Positions 1 through 5,011 of a stretch of DNA of 5,794 bases are shown in pieces (position 1 is the stretch's first letter; the number at the start of each line of letters is the position of its first letter). Position numbers and translations under genes: made by a program. The notes under the pieces are model-generated. The model searched no databases, had not been told where the DNA came from, and saw only the letters and a list, made by a program, of their open reading frames with translations. The stretch is from Oscillospiraceae bacterium UBA6409. Its GTDB lineage: Bacteria > Bacillota > Clostridia > Oscillospirales > Oscillospiraceae. The DNA lies in the NCBI GenBank assembly GCA_002438575.1, contig DJPP01000010.1:10163-15956 (forward strand), given 5' to 3'.

Positions 1-798
1 AAGGTCAAGGCCGAGCTGGAGCGTCTGCTGCGGGACGAACGCGAGAAATATGAGTCCTTCTGGCAGTCCTTCGGCCGCCAGATCAAGCTCAGCGCCATGG
101 ACAACTACGGCGAGAAGAAGGATATGCTTCAGGACCTGATGCTGTTCTATTCCTCCACCGAGAAAAAGCTGGTGACGCTGGACGAGTACGTTTCCCGTAT
201 GCAGGAGGGCCAGAAGTACATCTACTTTGCCTCCGGTGACACGGTGGACGCCGTGGACCACATTCCCCAGACGGAGCTGCTGAAGGACCGGGGCATGGAG
301 ATACTCTACTTTACCGACAAGGCCGACGAGTTCCTGTCCGATATCCTGCGCGCCTACAAGGATAAGCCCTTCCGATCCGCCACCGACGGCGATCTGGACC
401 TGCCCGGTGAAGCCGAAAAGCAGGAGCAGGACGAGCAGCAGTATAAGGAGGCCTTCGCCTTTATCAAGGAGGCGCTGGACGGTCAGGTGAGCGAGGTCAA
501 GGCCTCCGCCCGGCTCAGGACCCACCCGGTCTGCCTTTCCAGCGGCGAGGGCGTTACCTTTGAGATGGAAAAGTATTTCAAGGCCGCCCAGCCGGAATTG
601 GGGCTCAAGGCCAAGCGTATTCTGGAGATCAACGTGGACCATCCCGCCTTCCTGACCTTCGAGAAGACGCGGCTCACCGACCCGGAGAGAGCCAAAAAGT
701 TCGCTCAGGTCTTCTACAATCAGGCACAGCTCATCGCCGGTCTGCCCATCGACGATCCCACCGCCTACACCGATCTGCTCTGCTCCCTGTGGCAGTAA
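1..798 (+). CDS. htpG: Molecular chaperone HtpG (Hsp90 family), C-terminal part; 5' end outside window
   Basis: The frame is open from base 1 to a TAA at 796-798, giving 265 residues of an incomplete protein. HtpG is a cytosolic ATP-dependent dimeric chaperone of roughly 620-640 residues, so this is about the last 40%: the end of the middle domain and the C-terminal dimerisation domain. Recognisable stretches are the segment around YESFWQSFGRQIK, followed by the typical DEYVSRMQEGQKYIYFASGD region, then GMEILYFTDKADEF. The C-terminal domain has the expected ALDGQVSEVKASARL segment and the late helix NQAQLIAGLPIDDP. An ATG at base 97 lies inside the domain and is not a real start. The N-terminal GHKL ATPase domain is outside the window. 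A strong terminator directly after the stop separates it from the dehydratase operon, so it is probably an unrelated neighbour. I am confident of the family. Confidence 0.95.
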   Translation, partial: KVKAELERLLRDEREKYESFWQSFGRQIKLSAMDNYGEKKDMLQDLMLFYSSTEKKLVTLDEYVSRMQEGQKYIYFASGDTVDAVDHIPQTELLKDRGMEILYFTDKADEFLSDILRAYKDKPFRSATDGDLDLPGEAEKQEQDEQQYKEAFAFIKEALDGQVSEVKASARLRTHPVCLSSGEGVTFEMEKYFKAAQPELGLKAKRILEINVDHPAFLTFEKTRLTDPERAKKFAQVFYNQAQLIAGLPIDDPTAYTDLLCSLWQ

Positions 799-802
799 AC
801 CG

Positions 803-837
803 AAAAGGATGACCGCCGTATGGCGGTCATCCTTTTT
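803..837 (+). terminator. Rho-independent terminator of htpG
   Basis: A perfect 15-bp inverted repeat (803-817 with 822-836) has an 11-bp GC-rich core, GGATGACCGCC pairing with GGCGGTCATCC, and a 4-base loop GTAT. It runs into TTTTT at 833-837. It begins 4 bases after the htpG stop codon. The flanking A and T runs mean it could also work weakly in the opposite direction, but no minus-strand gene ends here. Confidence 0.93.
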
Positions 838-865
838 CCAAAACGACAAAAAACACGGCGCAAAC

Positions 866-888
866 AGTTGCAAAAATAGTTGAAAAAT
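866..888 (+). repeat. Short direct repeat overlapping the promoter
   Basis: AGTTGCAAAAAT (866-877) is followed at once by AGTTGAAAAAT (878-888), two near-identical copies with a spacing of 12 bases between their starts, just over one helical turn. The pair covers the -35 box and most of the spacer of the predicted promoter, which is where a repressor or activator could bind. It may equally be chance in an A-rich stretch; I know of no regulator with this site. Confidence 0.35.
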
Positions 889-896
889 GCTAAAAT
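868..896 (+). promoter_or_regulatory. Predicted sigma-A type promoter of the dehydratase operon
   Basis: The -35 box TTGCAA (868-873) matches the TTGACA consensus at 4 of 6 positions. After exactly 17 bases comes the -10 box TAAAAT (891-896), matching TATAAT at 5 of 6. A TG at 888-889 gives an extended -10 element (TGC before the box). Transcription would start around 902-905, leaving a leader of about 70 bases. This is the only good promoter in the gap between the htpG terminator and the dehydratase genes, and the A/T-rich composition contrasts with the GC-rich genes. No experimental support; by eye only. Confidence 0.7.
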
Positions 897-936
897 GTGA
901 ATAGTGTGTGAACCAGCAAGACCCGCGTCCCAAATC

Positions 937-952
937 CGGGGGAGAAGCCCCG
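937..952 (+). promoter_or_regulatory. Small hairpin in the 5' leader just upstream of the ribosome binding site
   Basis: CGGGG (937-941) can pair with CCCCG (948-952) around a 6-base GAGAAG loop, ending 3 bases before the ribosome binding site. A competing pairing of CCCG at 922-925 with CGGG at 937-940 is possible. The leader between the predicted start site and the gene is short and matches no riboswitch class I recognise, so this may be only a local structure. Confidence 0.3.
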
Positions 953-955
953 TTG

Positions 956-963
956 AGAAGGAG
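956..963 (+). promoter_or_regulatory. Ribosome binding site that decides the start of the first dehydratase gene
   Basis: AGAAGGAG lies 8 bases before the ATG at 972. An in-frame TTG at 966 is only 2 bases away from the same site, too close to be used, so the ATG at 972 is chosen. Confidence 0.85.
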
Positions 964-971
964 TTTTGCCC

Positions 972-2162
972 ATGAAAGACTTGAAGCATTTGATCTGGTT
1001 TGAGGACCTTCTGCAGCAGGCCAACAACGAACTGGTCCAGCGCGCTGTGGCGGAGGGTCAGCTGGCCTTGGGATATAACTGCTACTATATCCCCGAGGTG
1101 CTGCTGAATCTGCCGGGCTGCTTTTCCAGCCGCCTTCGGGCGCCCAACAGCGGCACCGCAGAGATCGCGTCCTACTACATGACCAACCGCAACTGTCCCT
1201 ACGTCCGCTGTATCCTGGAACGGGCCATCGAGGGTGGCTTCAACTATCTGAACGCCCTGTTCGGCGCGGAGGGCTGCGCCGCTATGGAGCGCATGGAGGA
1301 GCATTTCGCCCTGCTGAAGCCGGTGAAGAACGACCGCTTCATCACCACCATTATCGACCCGCCCATGAAAGGCGACAGGACCAGTCTGGATTACTACAAG
1401 GCGCAGCTGAAAGCAAAGGTGCTGGACGCGCTGCGCGACAGCTTCGGCGTGGATACATCTGACGATGCGCTCCGCACCGCCATCGAAAAGCACAACCGCC
1501 TCTGCCGCGTTATTACGGAGATCGGCGACCTTCGCAAGGCGGAAAACCCGGTCATCACCGGCTATGAATACCACGTCATCGTCCTGGTGAGCCAGGTCTG
1601 TCCCCACGACCTGATCCTGCCGTATCTGGAGGAGACGCTGGCGGAGCTGAAAACACGTCAGCCGGAGACGAAATTCCCCTTCCGTGCCCGCGTCGTGCTG
1701 GCCGGCAGCGAGATCGACGACCCGGAATTTACCAGGCTGCTGGAGAGCTGCGGTGCTATGGTGGTGGCGGATCGCTATTGCTTCGGTACCTTCCCCGGCC
1801 GGGAGGAGATCGAGATCCACGGCGGCGAGACGGCCTTCGACGCGGTATGCCGCCACTATCTGCACCACAACCAGTGCGTCCGGTTCATGGACGGCGCCAA
1901 GATCGACCAGCGCCACAGTGAGCTGCGCCGTCTGGCGGAGGACTACGGCGCCGACGGCATCATCTACGAGAGCATGAAGTTCTGCGAGTTCTGGAGCTAT
2001 GAAAAGGTGTTGGCCAGCCATGTGCTTCAGCAGGAAATGGGCATCCCCTGCTGTACCATCGAGAAAGAGTACGCCCTGGGCAGCGTCGGCCAGCTGCGTA
2101 CCCGGTTCCAGGCCTTTGTCGAGAGTCTGGAGATCAAAAAGCTGGGCCATAAGGAGGTGTGA
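972..2162 (+). CDS. 2-hydroxyacyl-CoA dehydratase family protein, smaller (HgdB-like) subunit
   Basis: A 396-residue soluble protein of the HGD-D family (2-hydroxyglutaryl-CoA dehydratase component D; benzoyl-CoA reductase relatives). Its length is close to HgdB and to HadB/HadC, which are about 370-410 residues. Family hallmarks visible: an N-terminal region with clustered cysteines (C75, C80, C102) of the type that holds the [4Fe-4S] cluster; a Rossmann-like strand RARVVLAGSEIDD near 238-250; VVADRYCFGTFPGR near 264-277; GADGIIYESMKFCEF near 326-340, whose C338 is the likely late cluster ligand; and the C-terminal GQLRTRFQAFVESL signature near 373-386. In the family, two such subunits form a heterodimer that dehydrates an (R)-2-hydroxyacyl-CoA after one-electron activation. 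It is first in a three-gene operon, and its last codons contain the ribosome binding site of the next gene, 2 bases downstream. The exact substrate and the assignment of each cysteine are not resolved from sequence alone. Confidence 0.88.
   Translation: MKDLKHLIWFEDLLQQANNELVQRAVAEGQLALGYNCYYIPEVLLNLPGCFSSRLRAPNSGTAEIASYYMTNRNCPYVRCILERAIEGGFNYLNALFGAEGCAAMERMEEHFALLKPVKNDRFITTIIDPPMKGDRTSLDYYKAQLKAKVLDALRDSFGVDTSDDALRTAIEKHNRLCRVITEIGDLRKAENPVITGYEYHVIVLVSQVCPHDLILPYLEETLAELKTRQPETKFPFRARVVLAGSEIDDPEFTRLLESCGAMVVADRYCFGTFPGREEIEIHGGETAFDAVCRHYLHHNQCVRFMDGAKIDQRHSELRRLAEDYGADGIIYESMKFCEFWSYEKVLASHVLQQEMGIPCCTIEKEYALGSVGQLRTRFQAFVESLEIKKLGHKEV
2151..2157 (+). promoter_or_regulatory. Ribosome binding site of the larger dehydratase subunit
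   Basis: AAGGAGG sits inside the last codons of the upstream gene and is 7 bases before the ATG at 2165. A GTG at 2159 is in frame but only 1 base from the site, so ATG 2165 is the better start. Translation of the two subunits is probably coupled, which suits a 1:1 heterodimer. Confidence 0.85.
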
Positions 2163-2164
2163 CC

Positions 2165-3781
2165 ATGGTACTGAAGCAGTGGACCGATGCCGTCATCGGC
2201 GTGATCGATAAAAAGCTGGAACGCTTTGACCCCAAGTGGCAGGCGGCCAACGGCAAGGGCGGCCTCCGCAGCCGCTATGAGGACAAGACCGGTATCGCCC
2301 GCCACCGGGAGTGGCGCGGCGTGAAGGACACCTTCGTGGACTACACCGCCTGGCTGAATAACCTGCTGGCCATGGGCAAGATGGTGGCCTCCGCCCCGGT
2401 GCCGATCCTCAAGGGCTTCTGGGAGTACCGCTGGATGGGCTCCTATCTGGGCACCTTCGCCTTCATTGACCGCCTTTTCGAGGGCTACCGGGAGGACGAG
2501 CTGAAGATCGCCCATATGAATATGCACTGCATCGTCAACAGCCTGACCCGCAAGATCGCCCTGGTCCTGGCCAACGACAAGCGCCTGGGCGGCGGAAAGG
2601 ACAGCGACAACATCGTTCCCATGGACGAGGTCATGCCGCCCTTGTTTATGACCGGCTTCCCCGGTCTGATCCCCATCCCCATCCAGACGCTGCCGGAGTT
2701 CATCATCTGTGACATCGACCAGCACCTGGAGCCCTATTACATCGACGTGGCCGAGTCCTTCGGCCTGGCTGCCGACGTCTGTTCCCGCTGCTCGGCGGAG
2801 ACCGGCGTCGCCATCAACGACGATTTCCCCATTGTGGGCCGCGCTGTTCTGACCACAAATATGCCCTGCAACGCCAGCGAGGCCACCTCCATGTTCCAGC
2901 GTCGCCGTTTCGGCCTGCCGGATTTCCCCGTCACCATGGCCATGATCCACAACGAGCCCGGCGCGCACCCCTATTCCACCCAGGTCCTGCGGGATGCCAT
3001 CGCCTTTATTCAGGAGAACTACGGCGTCAAATACGACTGGGAGGCCCTGTTCGCCCGTGCAGAGCACATGAACGAGCAAAACCGCATCGAGCTGGAGAAA
3101 TGGGAGCTGTTCAAGACGCCCTATTCCGCCCTCTGCGGCATTGCCGAGAGTCTGTACCGGTTATATTCCTGGGCATCCGTCAACGGCCAGGAGGACCAGT
3201 TCACCAAAAACGACCGCAAGGTGCTGAAGCTCATGCTGGAGGCCTATGAGCGAAAGCATGAGCCCTTCGGCGGCGCCACACGCCACCGGGCGTTCCTGTG
3301 GGGCCCCTCCGCGGTGTATTACACCGATTTTCCCACCTGGGTCCAGAACTGCTGGGGTATCAATATCGTGCTGAATATGGACTCCACCATGGGTCACAAT
3401 ATGATTTCCACCACCGACCCGGAACAGGCCATTCAGGACCTGGCCCTCTTCTCCGAAAAGGGCGTCATGCGCCACCATGCCGTGGGCGGCTGGGACAACG
3501 TCAACGCTGTGTGGGAGTGGGCCAGCAAGTTCAACTGCGACATGGTCATCTTCAATGACAATGTGGCCTGTAAGGGCATGAACGGTGTCCACGCTCTCAT
3601 GGAGGAGCAGGCCCGCGACCTGGGCTTCCACTTCATATTCCTGGAGCACGACCTGGAGGACTGCCGTACCATCTCCCGCCGGGATATGCGGAACACCGTC
3701 AATAAATACATGACCGTCGTACTGAACGAGGCGCCGCTGGACCCCACGCTGGTGGACTTCGATGACAGTCTGGCCTGGTAA
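2165..3781 (+). CDS. 2-hydroxyacyl-CoA dehydratase family protein, larger (HgdA-like) subunit
   Basis: A 538-residue soluble protein, partner of the preceding gene. It is longer than the alpha subunit HgdA of Acidaminococcus (about 480 residues) and much longer than HadB/FldB (about 400), with an extended N-terminal portion before the first cysteine motif. Visible features: ADVCSRCSAETG at about 203-214 (C206, C209), the family's N-terminal cluster motif; TNMPCNAS at about 231-238 (C235) followed by GLPDFPV; a Rossmann-like C-terminal half with RAFLWGPSAVYY near 375-386; HHAVGGWDNVNAVWEW near 437-452; and NCDMVIFNDNVACKG near 457-471, where C469 is the likely late cluster ligand, followed by FIFLEHDLEDCR near 490-500. 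Together these suggest one [4Fe-4S] cluster held by three cysteines. It would form the catalytic heterodimer with the smaller subunit. The order small-then-large differs from hgdC-hgdA-hgdB. No CoA-transferase or decarboxylase gene is nearby to reveal the substrate. The family call is firm; the specific enzyme is not. Confidence 0.87.
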   Translation: MVLKQWTDAVIGVIDKKLERFDPKWQAANGKGGLRSRYEDKTGIARHREWRGVKDTFVDYTAWLNNLLAMGKMVASAPVPILKGFWEYRWMGSYLGTFAFIDRLFEGYREDELKIAHMNMHCIVNSLTRKIALVLANDKRLGGGKDSDNIVPMDEVMPPLFMTGFPGLIPIPIQTLPEFIICDIDQHLEPYYIDVAESFGLAADVCSRCSAETGVAINDDFPIVGRAVLTTNMPCNASEATSMFQRRRFGLPDFPVTMAMIHNEPGAHPYSTQVLRDAIAFIQENYGVKYDWEALFARAEHMNEQNRIELEKWELFKTPYSALCGIAESLYRLYSWASVNGQEDQFTKNDRKVLKLMLEAYERKHEPFGGATRHRAFLWGPSAVYYTDFPTWVQNCWGINIVLNMDSTMGHNMISTTDPEQAIQDLALFSEKGVMRHHAVGGWDNVNAVWEWASKFNCDMVIFNDNVACKGMNGVHALMEEQARDLGFHFIFLEHDLEDCRTISRRDMRNTVNKYMTVVLNEAPLDPTLVDFDDSLAW

Positions 3782-3793
3782 GGAGGGAACCAT

Positions 3794-3964
3794 ATGAAAT
3801 TCGCAGCCAAACTGCTGAAAAGCCTGCTCATCACCGCGGTGCTGCTGTTTGCGGGCACGTTCACCATCTATTATTTCAATCTGGAGAACAAGCTGATCTA
3901 CAGAGTTATCTACCCACTCCTGCAGAAGCACTACAACAGCCAGCAGCGTGACAGACGCATTTAA
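3794..3964 (+). CDS. Small single-span membrane protein (56 aa), paralogue of the one at 4814-4981
   Basis: Strong ribosome binding site AAGGAGGG (3780-3787), overlapping the stop of the large dehydratase subunit, 6 bases before the ATG. The 56-residue product has a basic start (K2, K6, K9), one hydrophobic span at about residues 11-28 that ends in Y-Y-F, then NLENKL (29-34) and a charged, probably helical tail ending in R-D-R-R-I. It has no cysteines and no cleavable-signal pattern. It aligns without gaps to the 55-residue protein encoded in the convergent activator operon: identical at M1, K6, L8, L11, F23, Y26, N29, L30, K33 and L34, with conservative pairs at 27, 28, 31, 32 and 35. I recognise no named family. 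Position as the last gene of the dehydratase operon, directly before the terminator, suggests an accessory or anchoring subunit. Basic residues lie on both sides of the span, so topology is uncertain. Confidence 0.85.
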   Translation: MKFAAKLLKSLLITAVLLFAGTFTIYYFNLENKLIYRVIYPLLQKHYNSQQRDRRI

Positions 3965-4003
3965 AGCAAAAAGGCACCCGCCCACGGCGGGTGCCTTTTT
4001 GCT
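3965..4003. terminator. Bidirectional intrinsic terminator ending the dehydratase operon
   Basis: A perfect 18-bp inverted repeat (3965-3982 with 3986-4003) with a 3-base CAC loop; the GC-rich core GGCACCCGCC / GGCGGGTGCC is flanked by A5 on one side and T5 on the other. It starts directly after the TAA of the small membrane protein gene. Because the A and T tracts are symmetrical it should act in both directions and serve as a backstop for the convergent minus-strand operon. Confidence 0.92.
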
Positions 4004-4023
4004 TGTGCTTTCGGTGTACGGGC

Positions 4024-4053
4024 AAAAAAGAACGGCCCTGCGGGCCGTTCTTT
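4024..4053 (-). terminator. Intrinsic terminator of the minus-strand activator operon
   Basis: A 12-bp perfect stem (4027-4038 with 4042-4053) with a TGC loop. Read on the minus strand, the hairpin AAAGAACGGCCC/GGGCCGTTCTTT runs into six T residues (complement of A4024-4029). It begins about 23 bases after the stop of the acetyl-CoA-synthase-like gene. On the plus strand it has only a short T3 run after the stem, so minus is the main direction. Confidence 0.88.
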
Positions 4054-4076
4054 CGCTTGTGAATAGGGGAGAGGGC

Positions 4077-4814
4077 TCACTCCGTGGTGTGGTGCTCCTT
4101 GCCAAAGTGCAGCTCGCGCATACCCTCCACCTCGTCGCAGATAGCCTTCAGATTGCAGGAGCCGCAGTCGGTGGGCATTCCCTCCAGGATCTTCGTCAGG
4201 CTCATGGTGATGTCCTTGACCGTCTTGGCGTCCCTGGTCAGCGCTGCGTAGTCCGCCTCCGGCGCGGTGATAAACAGCAGCTTCGCCGCCAGAATGTTGC
4301 GGTTCTGCTTATACTGCCGGATAAAGTCCGCGCCGATGCGGCGGAACGTCATGCCCTTCCGCACCGCCTCCCGGCTGATACGCACCTGTTCCCGGCTGGA
4401 CTCTGAACTGGTGCGGATCATATAGCCCTTGGGAAACACATGGTACTTCACAAAGTCCATATCCTGGATGGCCCGGAAGGCCTGTTCCGTGTCGTCCTCG
4501 TCATCGGACTCGATATCGCCCACCCGCAGCAGGGCGATGCGGGCGTAGTGGCTGTCGCCGTTCAGCTCGTTCAGGTCCGGGCCGCAGACCACGATCTCGT
4601 CCCCGGGCACCAGCTCGGAAGAGGAGGTCACGCAGGTGAAATTCACCGCGCTTTTGCCGCTGCCGCCCAGCTCATAGGCGGCGTCCCGCAGCATGACCAG
4701 CTCGAAAGCCCCGGTATCCTCCCAGGCCTCCGCCGGGTCATAGGCGTACCGCCTGGGCGTGGAGACGCCGGCCAGCGCCTCCACCTCCCGTATGATCGGA
4801 TTATACAGCTCCAT
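4077..4814 (-). CDS. Stand-alone acetyl-CoA synthase (AcsB/CdhC) middle-domain-like protein
   Basis: A 245-residue soluble protein. Compared from memory with the acetyl-CoA synthase subunit of Moorella (about 730 residues), it follows that enzyme's central domain and the start of its A-cluster domain. Matches in order: AAYELGG (45-51) with the MYVEMGG stretch; VNFTCVTSSSEL (57-68) with the AFELV segment; GDEIVVCGPDLNEL (71-84) with the IEVIGPD strand; the IQDMDFVKYH region (116-125) with IHDFINY; RISREAVRKGMTFRRIG (145-161) with RVSKDAVAKGFRFKNYG; FITAPEADY with the FTDEAKV stretch. Near the end, C217, C220 and C226 form C-x2-C-x5-C where ACS has its A-cluster ligands (C-x2-C-x8-C); the fourth ligand and the whole C-terminal nickel-binding part are absent. 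It therefore cannot be a working ACS. Its ATG shares one base with the stop of the upstream small gene (TGATG) and has no clear ribosome binding site of its own, implying coupled translation. The role is unknown; a CoA- or Fe-S-binding accessory protein for the dehydratase is an inference. Confidence 0.72.
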   Translation of the reverse strand: MELYNPIIREVEALAGVSTPRRYAYDPAEAWEDTGAFELVMLRDAAYELGGSGKSAVNFTCVTSSSELVPGDEIVVCGPDLNELNGDSHYARIALLRVGDIESDDEDDTEQAFRAIQDMDFVKYHVFPKGYMIRTSSESSREQVRISREAVRKGMTFRRIGADFIRQYKQNRNILAAKLLFITAPEADYAALTRDAKTVKDITMSLTKILEGMPTDCGSCNLKAICDEVEGMRELHFGKEHHTTE

Positions 4815-4981
4815 CAGAACTTGATATCCACTTTCTTGCGGTCAAAGATCTTGTTGACCTGCACATAGGCCCAGCCCAGCAGCTTCTGGTCCAGGTTCCA
4901 GAAGTACACGACGAACAGTGCGCCCACGGCCACCGCCAGAATACGGATGAGCTTAAAGAGAAATTTGAAAACCTTACACAT
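4814..4981 (-). CDS. Small single-span membrane protein (55 aa), paralogue of the one at 3794-3964
   Basis: The start at 4981 has the ribosome binding site AAGGAGG (minus strand, 4995-4989) 7 bases upstream, 30 bases after the activator's stop. The 55-residue product has a basic N-terminus (K3, K6, K10, R13), a hydrophobic span at about 11-28 ending in Y-F-W, then NLDQKLLGW (29-37) and an amphipathic, basic tail with DRKK (47-50). It shares the F-x2-Y-[YF]-[FW]-N-L-[ED]-[NQ]-K-L core at the same residue numbers (23-34) as the 56-residue protein of the convergent operon. It carries one cysteine, C2. The gene lies between the activator and the acetyl-CoA-synthase-like gene and overlaps the latter by one base. 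No family recognised; probably a membrane anchor or small subunit linking activator and dehydratase, by inference. Confidence 0.85.
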   Translation of the reverse strand: MCKVFKFLFKLIRILAVAVGALFVVYFWNLDQKLLGWAYVQVNKIFDRKKVDIKF

Positions 4982-4988
4982 ATCGTAG

Positions 4989-4995
4989 CCTCCTT
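4989..4995 (-). promoter_or_regulatory. Ribosome binding site of the 55-residue membrane protein gene
   Basis: CCTCCTT on the plus strand reads AAGGAGG on the minus strand, 7 bases before the ATG at 4981. This consensus site is the main reason for calling this short gene rather than an overlapping frame that would start at 5004. Confidence 0.85.
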
Positions 4996-5011
4996 AAATG
5001 GCAAGAGGTGT

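Noticed and set aside
899..955. Leader considered as a riboswitch or T-box
   Set aside because: Too short, with only one 5-bp hairpin and no conserved motif of a class I know.
765..2150. 461-residue open frame on the minus strand opposite the smaller dehydratase subunit
   Set aside because: It is the antisense shadow of a GC-rich gene: the product is rich in low-complexity H, V, A, Q and D runs, shows no domain, has no ribosome binding site, and its plus-strand counterpart is a clear family member.
2027..3079. 350-residue open frame on the minus strand opposite the larger dehydratase subunit
   Set aside because: Antisense shadow of the same kind, crossing the boundary between two real plus-strand genes; no recognisable motif.
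3963..4053. Paired inverted repeats considered as a CRISPR or mobile-element end
   Set aside because: The two stems differ in sequence, each has a T tract at the right end, and they sit exactly between convergent genes, so they are terminators. No transposase or target duplication is seen.
3161..4105. 314-residue minus-strand open frame across the 3' part of the plus operon and the terminators
   Set aside because: It would read through both hairpin terminators and the small membrane protein gene; composition is that of a shadow.
3948..4406. 152-residue plus-strand open frame from inside the first terminator region into the ACS-like gene
   Set aside because: Starts within the end of the small gene, runs through both terminators, and is antisense to a gene with family similarity.
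4077..4814. Idea that the locus encodes a true CO dehydrogenase/acetyl-CoA synthase pathway
   Set aside because: The ACS-like protein lacks the C-terminal nickel-binding domain and one A-cluster ligand, and no CODH, corrinoid protein or methyltransferase gene is present.
4801..5004. 67-residue minus-strand frame overlapping the 55-residue membrane protein gene
   Set aside because: The consensus ribosome binding site at 4995-4989 lies inside this frame and points to the ATG at 4981 in another frame, whose product matches the paralogue in the convergent operon.
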